A DNA stretch of 46,369 nt from Actinomadura montaniterrae (GTDB lineage: Bacteria > Actinomycetota > Actinomycetes > Streptosporangiales > Streptosporangiaceae): positions 1 to 46,369 of the forward strand of contig NZ_WBMR01000065.1 in the NCBI RefSeq assembly GCF_008923365.1, written 5' to 3'. Made by a program: the position numbers and the translations under genes. Shown in pieces: positions 33,014 to 43,475 of this stretch (positions are counted from its first letter, which is position 1; every line of letters starts with the position of its first letter). Below the pieces are notes generated by a model, which was not told where the DNA came from, ran no database searches, and worked only from the letters and a program-made list of their open reading frames with translations.

Positions 33014-33340
33014 GTGGCCGGCACCATGGAGACCGCGGAAGCACGGCGGAGCAGGAAGCCGTGGACGTTCCTGACCAACCACGCCCGCGTCCTGATCTGC
33101 ATCGCCCGGGACCCCGAGCTGCGCGTCCGGGACGTCGCGGACCGGATCGGGATCACCGAGCGGGCGGCGCAGCTGATCATCACGGATCTGGAGGAGGCGG
33201 GGTACCTCGTCCGGACCCGCGTCGGCCGCCGCAACACCTACACGATCAACGCCGACCGGCCGTTCCGGCATCCGGCCGAGGCCGGCCACGACGTCCAGGA
33301 CCTCATCGAGGTGTTCCTCGGCGAGGGCTCGTACGCCTGA
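33014..33340 (+). CDS. Small winged-helix (MarR/ArsR-like) regulator
   Basis: A 108-residue protein, basically one winged HTH: WTFLTNHARVLICIARDPELRVRDVADRIGITERAAQLIITDLEEAGYLVRTRVGRRNTYTIN. GTG 33014 lies 6 nt after TATCAT (33002-33007), suggesting a leaderless start; ATG 33026 is the alternative, giving a protein four residues shorter. The short C-terminal tail (DLIEVFLGEGSYA) may dimerise. Such one-domain regulators are widespread in actinomycetes. Its shared promoter region with the STAS gene suggests a link, but no ligand is evident. Confidence 0.83.
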   Translation: MAGTMETAEARRSRKPWTFLTNHARVLICIARDPELRVRDVADRIGITERAAQLIITDLEEAGYLVRTRVGRRNTYTINADRPFRHPAEAGHDVQDLIEVFLGEGSYA

Positions 33341-33431
33341 CCGGCCCGGCCGTCACGTTCGCCTGACCGGCCCGGCCGTCACCCGCGGGCGGGGCCGACG
33401 CGCGGTCACCCGCGGGCGGGGCCGACGCGCA
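33334..33431. repeat. Two overlapping tandem duplications across convergent stop codons
   Basis: A 26-bp unit beginning CGCCTGACCGGCC occurs at 33334 and 33360 and contains the winged-helix gene stop. A 27-bp unit beginning GTCACCCGCGGGC occurs at 33378 and 33405 and contains the hydrolase stop; in that gene's frame it repeats the last seven codons plus TGA exactly. Confidence 0.9.
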
Positions 33432-35028
33432 GCCGCGACGGGCCGGGGCCGCCGAGCGTGAGGCGGCGGGTCACCGGGCCGCCGGGCGGGGACGTCCACG
33501 GGTCGGCGCCGGCGGGGGCCTCCGGGACGTATTCGGGGAAGTCGCCGCTCATGACGTCGAGGGCGAGGCGGTGGCCGGCGCGGAGCCGGTAGGCGATGTG
33601 CTGGAGGTCGAGGACGGCGGCGGCGCGCGGCGCGTCGAGGCGCAGCTGGCCCTTGGCGATGAGGAACGCGGCGCCGCCGGGCCCGGTGTCGAGCAGGCGG
33701 GCGTGGACGTGCGCGCCGGCCGGTGCGTCGAGGTTCAGCGTCACCGTCACGGCGCCCATGAGGTCGGTGTCCTCGGCGCAGGCGGGGCCGGTGAAGCGGA
33801 GCACGTCTTCGCGGTCGCCGACGGCGCTCAGATCGGACCGGTCGAAAAGGGCGGCGAAAGGGTTCGCGCCCTGGGACGGGACCGGATCGGACGGGTCGTG
33901 CGTCCATGCGAGGGTGCTCGCCTCGGACGGCGGTTCGACCGCGAGCCCTTCCGGCGCCAGGAAGTACTCGAATTCGGGGGCCTCGCGCGGTGGCCAGGTC
34001 TCGCTTTCCCGCCATTCGCCGTGGCAGATCTCGTAGGCGACGCGGGGCACTTCGTCGGCGGAGCCGTTGAGGACGGCGTCGAAGAACTCGATCGCGGGGT
34101 CGAGGTAGCCGGGCAGCATCCGCCGCAGCGCGCCGGCGTCGGCGGCGTGGTCGTCGGACGGGGCGACGGGCGCGTCGCGGAGGCGGTAGTTCTCGTGGTC
34201 GATGGCCTCCAGCCGCAGCCGCAGGTGGGAGGCCCATCCGGGGTCGCGCGACAGCGCCCGGACGTCATGCCAGGACCAGATGGCGCAGTTGTCGAACCAG
34301 CCGATCGTGTAGAGCGCGGGAACCGGACGGCTCTCGACCAGCGCCTTCACGGGCGGCGGGACGAACCGGGACTCGCCGGAGAACTCCGCGTCGAAGTTCG
34401 CGGAGCGCTTCCCGATCCGGTCGAAGAAGTCGTCGAAGGGCGCGCGGAGCGGGCGGCGCGTCCAGTCGGGCTCCCATTCGTAGCGGCCGGCGTCCACGTA
34501 GTGGGTGGCGAAGTACATTTTCCGGCTGGTCTGCTCGACGTCGCGGGTGCCGTCGCCGTAATCCAGGACGGTGGACAGCTGCGAACCGGTGACGCGCGGC
34601 GCGATCGCCCGGAGGGCGGGATGGCCGCCGATGGCGCCGGCGATCGCGGTGAAGCCGTAATAGGAATCGCCCCACATGACGACATCGCCATTGCACCAGG
34701 GCTGTTCCGTGACCCATTGAACGGTGTCGTAGCCGTCGTCGACCTCGTGGACGGCGAACTCGGTGGCGCCCTCGGACCGGTACTTGCCCCGGACGTCCTG
34801 CACGACGGCGGTGTAGCCGCGCGCCGCGAAGTAGCGGCCGATCAGCGGCATGAAGCAGTAGGCGCCGTCCTTGTCGTACGGGAGCCGGATCAGGACGGCC
34901 GGCCCCGGCGACGGGGACGCGGCGCGGTAGACGTCGGCGGCCAGCCGGACGCCGTCCCGCATCGGGACCATGGCCTGGTCGGCGTCGGCGGGCACGGCGG
35001 CGGGGCCGACCCGTTCGATGTTCAGCAC
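33406..35028 (-). CDS. S15/CocE-NonD family hydrolase (X-Pro dipeptidyl-peptidase-like acylase)
   Basis: A 540-residue alpha/beta hydrolase of the CocE/S15 family. The nucleophile elbow is MWGDSYYG (Ser122), preceded by the family's MRDGVRLAADVYR near residue 23. A C-terminal jelly-roll domain (about 370-540, with VTVTLNLDAPAGAHVHARLLD) is typical of PepX_C. There is no signal peptide, so it is cytosolic. It is the last gene of the peptide-importer operon (30 nt after the second ATPase), so it may cleave the imported peptide or acylated amino compound. GGAG lies 5 nt before GTG 35028. The stop sits in a tandem duplication. Confidence 0.92.
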   Translation of the reverse strand: MLNIERVGPAAVPADADQAMVPMRDGVRLAADVYRAASPSPGPAVLIRLPYDKDGAYCFMPLIGRYFAARGYTAVVQDVRGKYRSEGATEFAVHEVDDGYDTVQWVTEQPWCNGDVVMWGDSYYGFTAIAGAIGGHPALRAIAPRVTGSQLSTVLDYGDGTRDVEQTSRKMYFATHYVDAGRYEWEPDWTRRPLRAPFDDFFDRIGKRSANFDAEFSGESRFVPPPVKALVESRPVPALYTIGWFDNCAIWSWHDVRALSRDPGWASHLRLRLEAIDHENYRLRDAPVAPSDDHAADAGALRRMLPGYLDPAIEFFDAVLNGSADEVPRVAYEICHGEWRESETWPPREAPEFEYFLAPEGLAVEPPSEASTLAWTHDPSDPVPSQGANPFAALFDRSDLSAVGDREDVLRFTGPACAEDTDLMGAVTVTLNLDAPAGAHVHARLLDTGPGGAAFLIAKGQLRLDAPRAAAVLDLQHIAYRLRAGHRLALDVMSGDFPEYVPEAPAGADPWTSPPGGPVTRRLTLGGPGPSRLRVGPARG

Positions 35029-35058
35029 GTGTTCTCCGGAAGGGGGTGAGGGGGCGCC

Positions 35059-35867
35059 TCAGCTGGACGGGTCGAGGGCGCGGCGGTCGCGGGCCACGCG
35101 GTCGAGGTCCCAGCCGGGCACGGGAATCGAGTCGAGCAGGAGGCGGGTGTAGGGGTGCCGCGGTTCGCGCAGGATCCGCTCGGTGTCGCCGCGCTCGACG
35201 ATGCGGCCGTGCCGCATCACGACGGCCGTGTCGGTGATGTGCCGGACGACGGCGAGGTCGTGGGACACGAAGACGTAGGCGATGCCGGTGTCGCGGCGCA
35301 GCCCGTCCAGCAGCGTGAGGATCTGCGCCTGGATGGACACGTCGAGCGCGGCGACCGCCTCGTCCAGGACGAGGACGCGCGGCCGGATGCCGAGCGCGCG
35401 GGCGATCGCGGCGCGCTGCCGCTGCCCGCCGGACAGGTCGCGGGGCAGCGACGCGCCGGCGCGCTCGCTGAGCCCGACCTGGTCGAGCAGCTCGGCGACG
35501 CGGGCCCGCCGGTCCGCGGCGGTGCCGGGCAGGTGCAGCCGCATCGGCTCGGCGATGGACGCGGCGATGCTCTGCCGCGGGTCGAACGACCCGTACGGAT
35601 CCTGGAAGATCATCTGGAGGAGGCGGGCGCGGCGGAGCCGGGCGCGCCGGGACCGCCCGGTGACGGGCTCGCCGTCGAGCAGCACGGTCCCGGACGTCGG
35701 CGCGTCGAGGCCGGCGAGGATCCGCGCGGTGGTCGTCTTGCCGGAGCCGGACTCGCCGACGATCCCGAGGGACGCGCCGGGCATCAGCTCGAAGCCGACG
35801 CCGTCCACGGCGGTGACGTCGCCGAACCTCTTGACCAGCGACGACACGGCCAGAACGGGCTCGGACG

Positions 35868-35871
<4 letters not shown>
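35059..35871 (-). CDS. Peptide ABC transporter ATPase, DppF/OppF type
   Basis: A 270-residue ATPase. Walker A is GESGSGKTT, the Q loop FQDPYGSFDP (the last typical of OppF), the signature LSGGQRQR, Walker B VLVLDEA and the switch HDL (VSHDLAVVRH). The C-terminal HPYTRLLLDSIP extension is typical of peptide-importer ATPases. It overlaps the other ATPase gene by 4 nt. It works as a heterodimer with that subunit. Confidence 0.95.
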
Positions 35872-36871
<1,000 letters not shown>

Positions 36872-36875
<4 letters not shown>

Positions 36876-37738
36876 GTCCCCTCCCCTCTCCTCGCGATGG
36901 ACCCGCCGATGTGCTCGCCCAGCACGTTCACGCTGACGACGGTGAGCAGCACGGCGAGGCCGGGGATCAGCCCGCTCCACGGCGAGCCCTGCAGGATCGC
37001 GCTCTGCGCCTGGCTGATCATCGAGCCCCAGTCGGCGGCGGGCGGGCGGACGCCGAGCCCGAGGTAGGACAGCGACGCGAGGTCGACCATCGCGTAGCCG
37101 AACGACAGCGCGCTCTGGGCGAGCAGCACCGGCGTCATGTTCGGCAGCAGGTGCCGGACGGTCGTCCACAGCTCGCCGAAGCCCATGGCGCGGTAGCTCT
37201 CCATGTACGGGCGGGCGCCCTCCTGCAGCGCGACGCTCCGGACGACGCGTCCGAGGAACGGCGTGTAGCTGACGGCCAGCGCGCAGATCGGGGCGGTCAG
37301 CCCGGGCCCGAACACCGCGACGACCAGCATCGCGAGCAGCAGGCTCGGGAACGAGAACACGATGTCCATGGCGCGGGACAGGACGGCGTCCACCCAGCCG
37401 CCGGCGCGGGCGGCGAGCAGCCCGGCCGCGGTGCCGAGGATCCCGGACAGCAGCACCACGCCGAGCGGCGCGAGCAGCGACAGCCGCGCCCCGTACATCA
37501 GCCGGGACAGCACGTCGCGTCCGGTGGAGTCGGTGCCGAGCAGGTGCCCGGCGGTGCCGGGCGGCGCCAGCGAGTCCAGCAGGCTCGTGGCGTTCGGGGA
37601 GTGCGGTGCGAGCAGCGGGGCGAGCGCGCCGGTGACGGCGGCGACCAGCAGGAACGCGACCGCGAGCGTGACGCCGAGCGGGCGGCGGCGCCGCCGTCTC
37701 GCGGCGCGCGCCCGCAGCGCGGGGATCGTCAGGGTCAT
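36872..37738 (-). CDS. Peptide ABC transporter permease, DppC/OppC type
   Basis: A 288-residue permease. An Arg-rich N-terminus leads to helix 1 (LGVTLAVAFLLVAAVTGALAPLLAP), then the OppC N-domain marker HLLGTDSTGRDVLSRLMYGAR. About five more helices and the EAA-type loop ESYRAMGFGELWTTVRHLLPNM follow. It pairs with the DppB-type permease encoded just before it. It overlaps both neighbours by 4 nt. Confidence 0.95.
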
Positions 37739-38697
37739 CGGCGCGGCCCCCTCGCGGCGACGCGCGGGTCGATGAACGGCAGCGCCAGGTCGACCAGCGT
37801 GTTCACGGCGACGAACAGCAGCACCCCGAGCAGCGAGACGCCCTGCACGACCGGGAAGTCCCGCCGCGACACCGACGTGACGAGCAGCGACCCGACGCCG
37901 TCCAGGCCGAACGCGGTCTCGATGACGGCGGTGCCGACGAACAGGCTCGCGACCAGCACCCCGATGACGGTGAGCAGCGGCCCGAGCGCGTTGCGGACGA
38001 CGTGCCGGCGGATCAGCGGGGCGCCGTCCACGCCGCGGCTGCGCGCCGCGGCCACGTGCTCGCGGCCGAGCTCGTCGGCGAACGCGGCGTTCCCGACGCG
38101 GGCGAGGACGCCGAACGCGGCGATCGCCATCGCGACGGCGGGCAGCGTCAGGTGCCAGAGCCGGTCGGTGAGGCCGGTGCCCGCGCCGGTGGACGGGAAC
38201 CAGCCGAGCCCGACCGCGAACACCGACAGCAGGACGATCGCCGCGACGAACGGCGGCGTCGCCGTGGTCAGGGACGCGGCGATGGTCGCGATCCGGTCGG
38301 TGAGGCCGCCCTTGACCGCCGACACCAGCGCCACGCCCGTCCCGACGGCGATCGCGAGCACCGCCGAGTACGCGATGAGCAGGCCGGACACGCCGAGCCG
38401 GCTCCCGATCAGCGACGTCACGCTGGTCTGGTAGGTGAGCGATCGGCCGAGGTCCAGGTGGACGGCGTCGCCGATCCACGCGAGGTATCCCTGCGCGAAC
38501 CCCTTGTCGAGCCCGTAGGCGTGCCGGAGGGCGTCGATCTGGTCGGGGGTGAGGCGGCGCCCGGACGTCACCGCCAGCACCGGGTCGCCGGGGACGAGCC
38601 GCAGCGCCCCGTAGATGAGGACCGACGCGACCAGGACCGTCAGGGCCGCGCCGAGCGCGCGCTTCCCGATCCAGGGCGCGAGCGCGCGGGCGGTCAT
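37735..38697 (-). CDS. Peptide ABC transporter permease, DppB/OppB type
   Basis: A 320-residue permease with six predicted helices. The N-terminal helix and the PGDP motif (LRLVPGDPVLA) are typical of DppB. The YGLDKGFAQGYLAWIGDAVHLDLGRS periplasmic segment and the EAA-type region ARSRGVDGAPLIRRHVVRNA are present. It forms the membrane channel with the DppC-type protein. It overlaps the binding protein gene by 4 nt. Confidence 0.95.
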   Translation of the reverse strand: MTARALAPWIGKRALGAALTVLVASVLIYGALRLVPGDPVLAVTSGRRLTPDQIDALRHAYGLDKGFAQGYLAWIGDAVHLDLGRSLTYQTSVTSLIGSRLGVSGLLIAYSAVLAIAVGTGVALVSAVKGGLTDRIATIAASLTTATPPFVAAIVLLSVFAVGLGWFPSTGAGTGLTDRLWHLTLPAVAMAIAAFGVLARVGNAAFADELGREHVAAARSRGVDGAPLIRRHVVRNALGPLLTVIGVLVASLFVGTAVIETAFGLDGVGSLLVTSVSRRDFPVVQGVSLLGVLLFVAVNTLVDLALPFIDPRVAARGPRR

Positions 38698-40313
38698 CCC
38701 TTGCCGCCGAGCGTCGTCGCCCACGGCACGTACAGGTAGTTCTGCCGCGGGACGAGGCCGGTCAGGCCCGCCTTGTAGTAGACGTTGACGTACTGCGTCG
38801 CGATCGGGATGTTCACCAGGTCGTGCGCCATGATCGCCTGCGCCTTCGTGACCTCGCGGGCGCGCGCCGACGGGTCGGCGGTCGCGATCGCGGTCCGGAT
38901 CGCGGTGTCGTACTCCTTGTTGCTGTATCCGGCGAAGTTGTAGAAGTTGCCGGTCGTGAAGAACTGGTAGTACGTCAGCGGCTCGGGGAAGTCGAGGTAG
39001 CCGCTCGACAGGAACAGGTCGACGCCCGCGCGGGCCTGCGGCGAGGCGAACATCGCGCCGTACTGCTCGGCGGTCAGCGGCTTCAGCTGGACGTGCATCC
39101 CGGCCTGCGAGGCGGCGTCGGCGATCGCCGTGGCGGTCCGCGACTCCTCGTCGATCGCCGTCGTGTACGCCAGCACGATCTTCTGCTTGGCCTTCGCGGA
39201 CCCGGCGACGAGCTTCTTCGCCTTCTCCAGGTCCTGCGCGGGCTGCGGCAGCGCGTCGTAGGCCTGCTGGTAGACGTCCTTGCCGTAGCCCCACGCCGCC
39301 GGCGGGACCAGCGCCCGCAGCGGCTGCGCCGCGCCCTGGTAGACCGACTTGATGATGCCCTTGTAGTCGATCAGCGCCTGCACGGCCTGCCGCGTCGCCG
39401 GGTCCGACAGCGCGCCCTTCTGGTTCAGGACGGACAGGAACGTCGGCGACAGGCTCTGCCCGAACAGCAGGTTCCCCTTGTCCTTCAGCCGGACGTGCGC
39501 GGCGCGCGGGACGCTGAACTGGCCGTCCACGTCGCCGCTGTCGAGCGCGGCCGTCTGCGCGGACGGGTCGGTGATGAAGGTGAACTTGAGGTTCTTCACC
39601 TTCGGCTTCACCTGCGTGTTCCACCACGCGTCGTTGCGGGTGAGCGTGATGTTCTGGCCCTGCGTCCAGCTCGCGAGCTTGTAGGGGCCGGTACACATCA
39701 CGCCGTGTCCGGCCGTCCCGAACGACCTGCCGGCGGACTCCGCGAACGCCTTCTCCACGACGTCGAACGCGGGCGTGGCGAAGAAGTTCGGGACGAGGAC
39801 GTCCGGCTGCTTCAGCTTGATCGTGACCTCGTGGGCGCCGGTCGGCTCGATGCTCCGCAGCCGCTCCGCCCAGCCGATCCAGGACGAGCCGAGCTTCGGG
39901 TCGAGGATCCGCTTGACGCTGTAGACGACGTCGTCGGGCGTGACGGGCTTGCCGTCCCAGAACGTCACGCCCTCGCGCAGGTGGATCACGTAGGTGAGGT
40001 CGTCGGGATGGTCGACGGACGTGGCGAGGGCCGGCACCCGCTCGTAGTTCGGGCCGAAGCTGAACAGCCCCTCGCACATGTTCGCGAGCGGCGTGCTGAC
40101 GGACTCGATCGCGGACTGCGCCGGGTCGAGCGTCGGCGGCTCGCCGGGCGGCAGGTTCCAGGTGACGGTGTCGACGTCCTTGACCGGGGCCGGGACGGAC
40201 GTGGTGAGGGACGGGGCGGCCGCCGCCGCGGACCCGCCGCCGTCCGCGCACGCGGCGAGGGTGCAGGAACCGGCGAGGATCGCGGTGATCGCGGCCAGGC
40301 GTGAACGTGACAT
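38694..40313 (-). CDS. Peptide/nickel-type ABC substrate-binding lipoprotein (DppA/OppA family)
   Basis: A 539-residue SBP_bac_5 protein. A lipoprotein signal precedes Cys22 (SCTLAAC). Family segments are TLDPAQSAIESVSTPLANMCEGLF, VIHLREGVTFWDGKPVTPDDVVYSVKRILDP and NFYNFAGYSNKEYDTAI. I start at the ATG at 40313 directly before the signal peptide; the longer reading back to 40397 would put 28 polar residues ahead of it. Only a weak AAGGGT is seen upstream. It is first in the operon and should bind an oligopeptide or peptide-like compound outside the membrane. Confidence 0.93.
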   Translation of the reverse strand: MSRSRLAAITAILAGSCTLAACADGGGSAAAAAPSLTTSVPAPVKDVDTVTWNLPPGEPPTLDPAQSAIESVSTPLANMCEGLFSFGPNYERVPALATSVDHPDDLTYVIHLREGVTFWDGKPVTPDDVVYSVKRILDPKLGSSWIGWAERLRSIEPTGAHEVTIKLKQPDVLVPNFFATPAFDVVEKAFAESAGRSFGTAGHGVMCTGPYKLASWTQGQNITLTRNDAWWNTQVKPKVKNLKFTFITDPSAQTAALDSGDVDGQFSVPRAAHVRLKDKGNLLFGQSLSPTFLSVLNQKGALSDPATRQAVQALIDYKGIIKSVYQGAAQPLRALVPPAAWGYGKDVYQQAYDALPQPAQDLEKAKKLVAGSAKAKQKIVLAYTTAIDEESRTATAIADAASQAGMHVQLKPLTAEQYGAMFASPQARAGVDLFLSSGYLDFPEPLTYYQFFTTGNFYNFAGYSNKEYDTAIRTAIATADPSARAREVTKAQAIMAHDLVNIPIATQYVNVYYKAGLTGLVPRQNYLYVPWATTLGGKG

Positions 40314-40386
40314 GGGGTGGACCCTTCGGATGGTGGACGGGCCGGGACCGGGGAGGGAGGGGAATCGCAGCGTGGTTCGTTCGGAG

Positions 40387-40397
40387 TTGATTGTCAA
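40387..40397. promoter_or_regulatory. Operator/-35 region of the peptide importer operon
   Basis: TTGA-TTG-TCAA is a perfect inverted repeat. On the minus strand it overlaps TTGACA (40397-40392), a consensus -35 for the importer operon; the -10 at the expected place (CACGCT) is poor. The nearby TetR gene product is the likely ligand of the palindrome. Confidence 0.45.
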
Positions 40398-40529
40398 TAC
40401 CGCAAAACAAAACGGCGGAAGGTCAGGCCGAGGATGCCCGTGGTCTCGTTATGAAGGATCAGGGCGCTATCCTGAAGCGCGCATTATCCTTCCGTTCAGC
40501 AGAACTATCGAAGGCGAAAAGGAGGGCCG

Positions 40530-41147
40530 TTGGGACGGCCGAGCCTCGCCGCCGAGCGGCGCGAGCAGATCCTGCGGGCCGCCGCCCGGTCAGTCGCCCG
40601 GCACGGCCTGGCGGGTAGCACGCAGGAGCGGATCGCCGCGGCGGCCGGGATGAGCCGCTCGCACGTCCGGCACTACGTGGGCAACCGCGACGAGCTCATC
40701 GACGCCCTGTGGGACCACGTCATCACCCCGTACTTCGCCTCGATGCGGGACGCGCTGAACGACCGGGAACCGGCCGCGCGGCTGCCCGCGCTGGTGGACT
40801 ACCTGTTCGGCCCGCAGATGGCGCGCAACGAGGACGACCTCGTCATCGAGGCGCTCATCAGCGGCGCGATGCACGACGTCCGGCTCCGCGGCCGGATCTA
40901 CGAGAGCTACGCCCGGCTCGAACGCGAGATCGCCGGGACGATCCGCGACGCCGTCCCGGGCTGCGGCCAGGCGGAGAGCCTGCAGCTCGCCTACGCGCTG
41001 ATCTGCATGGCGTTCGGGCACTCCACCCTCGCGCCGCTGCCGTTTCCCGCGACCCGCCAGGCCGGCATGAAGGCCCTGGCCGCGCAGCTCCTCGCCGCCC
41101 TGGAGGCCGGGCACCGCGCCCCGCCACCGCCGACGGCGGCCGGCTGA
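40530..41147 (+). CDS. TetR-family regulator, probably of the peptide importer
   Basis: A 205-residue TetR protein with HTH at about 8-55 (QILRAAARSVARHGLAGSTQERIAAAAGMSRSHVRHYVGNRDELI). AAAAGGAGGG lies 5 nt before TTG 40530. The ligand domain is like the BetI/YcdC branch (GxAMHDVRLR...). It is divergent from the importer/hydrolase operon and probably represses it, with the imported compound or its product as inducer. Confidence 0.9.
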   Translation: MGRPSLAAERREQILRAAARSVARHGLAGSTQERIAAAAGMSRSHVRHYVGNRDELIDALWDHVITPYFASMRDALNDREPAARLPALVDYLFGPQMARNEDDLVIEALISGAMHDVRLRGRIYESYARLEREIAGTIRDAVPGCGQAESLQLAYALICMAFGHSTLAPLPFPATRQAGMKALAAQLLAALEAGHRAPPPPTAAG

Positions 41148-41149
41148 GC

Positions 41150-41217
41150 GGGAGGCCGGGCGCGCGTACTCGCGGGAGACTGGGCGGGCGTTCTCGCGGG
41201 AGGCTGGGCGGGCGCCC
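41150..41217. repeat. 24-bp tandem repeat downstream of tetR
   Basis: Three copies (starts 41150, 41174, 41198) of GGGAGGCTGGGCGGGCGTTC-like units with a few changes lie between convergent TetR genes. No coding role. Confidence 0.8.
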
Positions 41218-41271
41218 CCGTGGCCCGCCGCGCCGTGCGCGTTCACCTCCAGGTCCATGCGCGGCTCCCCG

Positions 41272-41847
41272 TCAGGGCCCGGTGGTCAGCAGCGTGACGA
41301 GCCGGTCGACCAGCGGGGTCATCCGCTCGCTGTTCCAGCGCTCGGGCGCCTCCAGGCTGGAGACGTAGAAGCCGCGGAACACCAGGTGCAGGACGTCGGC
41401 GGCGAACGCGGCGTCGTCCGCGCCCGCGTCGCGCGCGGCGTCGACGAGCCCGTCCAGGTTGTGGCGCGCGTCGTCGCGGATGAGCTGGAGCGCGTCCGAC
41501 CCGCGGCCGCTGCGGCCGAGGATCTCCAGGAACAGCCGGCGGAGCACCTCGTCGTTGCCGGTGGTCGAGCACGCCCAGCGGGCCAGGACCGCCAGCCGCC
41601 CGGGTGCGGGGGTGCCTTCGAGGGCCTGGTCCAGCTCGGCGTCCCAGTCCCGCATGGCGTGCTCTATCGCGTTGCGCAGCAGCGCCTCCCGGGTGGGCAG
41701 GTAGTTGGTGACGAGGGTCGTCGAGCCGCCGATCCGCTTGGCGACGGCCCTGATGGACACGCCGTCGAGACCGTCCGCCGCCACGATGTCCAGGGTGGCG
41801 TCGGCGATGGTCGCGAGGCGCTGGTCGATATCGATCTCCACCGGCAT
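41272..41847 (-). CDS. TetR-family regulator divergent from amidase gene
   Basis: A 191-residue TetR protein. HTH about 12-55 (IADATLDIVAADGLDGVSIRAVAKRIGGSTTLVTNYLPTREALL). I use ATG 41847; a TACCCT -10 (41859-41854) ends 6 nt before it with TTGTAC 17 nt further upstream, so the mRNA may be leaderless. The reading upstream to 41925 lacks support. It shares a palindromic operator with the amidase gene and probably controls it. Confidence 0.9.
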   Translation of the reverse strand: MPVEIDIDQRLATIADATLDIVAADGLDGVSIRAVAKRIGGSTTLVTNYLPTREALLRNAIEHAMRDWDAELDQALEGTPAPGRLAVLARWACSTTGNDEVLRRLFLEILGRSGRGSDALQLIRDDARHNLDGLVDAARDAGADDAAFAADVLHLVFRGFYVSSLEAPERWNSERMTPLVDRLVTLLTTGP

Positions 41848-41876
41848 GCCCGCAGGGTAACGCCGCGGGATGCGTC

Positions 41877-41893
41877 GTACAACACCGTTGTAC
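41877..41893. promoter_or_regulatory. Palindromic operator between tetR and amidase
   Basis: GTACAAC-ACC-GTTGTAC is a perfect 17-bp palindrome with 7-bp arms. It contains the TTGTAC taken as the tetR -35. Confidence 0.7.
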
Positions 41894-41975
41894 ATCAGCG
41901 TTGCATGACGTACGCTCCTCGCCATCGCCGGTGCGCTCCGGCCCCACGACCTCCCGACGAGCCCGAGGAGCAGGC

Positions 41976-43394
41976 ATGGAACTGTGGCAGTTGCCGGTGA
42001 CCGAGGTCGCCGCGCTGATCCGCGAGCAGCGGGTCTCGGCCGTCGAGGTGGCGGAGTCCTGCCTGGCCAGGGTCGAGGCGGTGAACCCCGAGCTGAACGC
42101 GCTCGCCGACGTCCGCCCCGAGGAGACCCTCGCCGAGGCGCGCCGCGCGGACGCCGCCGTCGCCGCCGGCGCGGAGCTCGGCCCGCTGCACGGCGTCCCC
42201 GCCTCCACCAAGATCAACACGCCGCAGCGCGGCGCCCTGATGAGCCACGGCGTCGCCGCCATGGCCGGGATGCGGGCGACGCACGACGACGCGTCCGTCG
42301 CCGCGCTCCGCGCCGCCGGCGCCGTCTTCCTCGGCCGCAGCAACGCGCCCGCGTTCTCCGTCCGCTGGTTCACCGAGAACGAGCCGCACGGCCGCACCCT
42401 CAACCCGTGGAGCGCCGGGCACACCCCGGGCGGCTCCAGTGGCGGCGCCGCCAGCTCCCTCGCCGCCGGGATGACGCCGCTCGCGCAGGGCAACGACATC
42501 GGCGGCTCGATCCGCTTCCCCGCCGGCTGCTGCGGCGTCGTCGGCGTCCGCCCGACCGTCGGGCTGATCTCCAACTGGATCGCCCCCGAGGACACCGGCC
42601 CCGAACCGCCCCTCACCGTCCAGGCGTGGGCCGTGCAGGGACCGATGGCCCGCACCGTCGCCGACGCGCGGCTGGCCCTGCACGCCATGGCGGGCGCCGA
42701 CCTGCGCGACCCGTTCGGCGTCCCCGCCCTGCCCGCCGCCGCTCCCCCGGCCGGCCCGATCCGCGTCGGGGTCGTCCGCGACGTCGGCATCGCCAAGCCG
42801 CACCCGTCCGTCGACGCGGCGGTGAGCGAGGCGGCGCGGTGGCTCGCGGACGCCGGCTACGAGGTCGAGGAGATCGAGCTGCCGCTGCTCGCCGAGGCCG
42901 CGCGGCTCTGGTCGCTGCTGCTGTTCGAGGACCTGCGCCCCGGGCTGCCCGGCATGCTGGAGATGGCCGACGAGCCCCTCCGCGTCCACATGCGGTACGC
43001 GTTCGAGCACGCCGCCGGGCTGTGGGGCGAGGAACCCGGCCTCACCGCCTACGTCACCGGCTGGGCCCGCCGCGCCACGCTGATCACCCGGCTCCAGGAG
43101 CTGCTCGGCACCGGCATGCTCCTGCTCACCCCGGTCTCCGCCGAACCGCCCTTCGAGCAGGACGCCGACATCCTCGACCCGGAGCGAGGCCGGAGCATCG
43201 TCGACGCGCAGTGGCCGATGACCGCCCTGCCCGTCCTCGGGTTCCCCGGCGTGTCGGTGCCCGCTTCGGTCGCGGACGGGCTGCCGATCGGCGTCCAGCT
43301 CATCGGCGGCCGGTTCACCGAGGACCTCGTCCTCGACGCGGCGCAGGCGATCGAGGACCGGGCGCCCCGCATCGTCCCGCCCGCCTTCTCCTGA
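41976..43394 (+). CDS. Amidase (amidase-signature family)
   Basis: A 472-residue amidase-signature hydrolase. The Ser-cisSer-Lys triad is visible: Lys79 (PASTKINT), the cis-Ser in GGSSGG (152-157) and the nucleophile Ser178 in NDIGGSIRFPA. The family is cytosolic and hydrolyses carboxamides to acid plus ammonia. CGAGGAG is 7 nt before ATG 41976. The Asp of the usual 'GTDTGGS' is kept (GNDIGGS). A TetR regulator is upstream and an Lrp-type regulator and an amine oxidase downstream, so amide or amine catabolism is likely. The substrate is unknown. Confidence 0.94.
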   Translation: MELWQLPVTEVAALIREQRVSAVEVAESCLARVEAVNPELNALADVRPEETLAEARRADAAVAAGAELGPLHGVPASTKINTPQRGALMSHGVAAMAGMRATHDDASVAALRAAGAVFLGRSNAPAFSVRWFTENEPHGRTLNPWSAGHTPGGSSGGAASSLAAGMTPLAQGNDIGGSIRFPAGCCGVVGVRPTVGLISNWIAPEDTGPEPPLTVQAWAVQGPMARTVADARLALHAMAGADLRDPFGVPALPAAAPPAGPIRVGVVRDVGIAKPHPSVDAAVSEAARWLADAGYEVEEIELPLLAEAARLWSLLLFEDLRPGLPGMLEMADEPLRVHMRYAFEHAAGLWGEEPGLTAYVTGWARRATLITRLQELLGTGMLLLTPVSAEPPFEQDADILDPERGRSIVDAQWPMTALPVLGFPGVSVPASVADGLPIGVQLIGGRFTEDLVLDAAQAIEDRAPRIVPPAFS

Positions 43395-43475
43395 TCCGTC
43401 CCAGTCCGGGCGATGACGTCCCGCATTGCGGTGATCGGTGCGCCGCCCGCGCGGCGGCCTGCGATGATGCGGGCC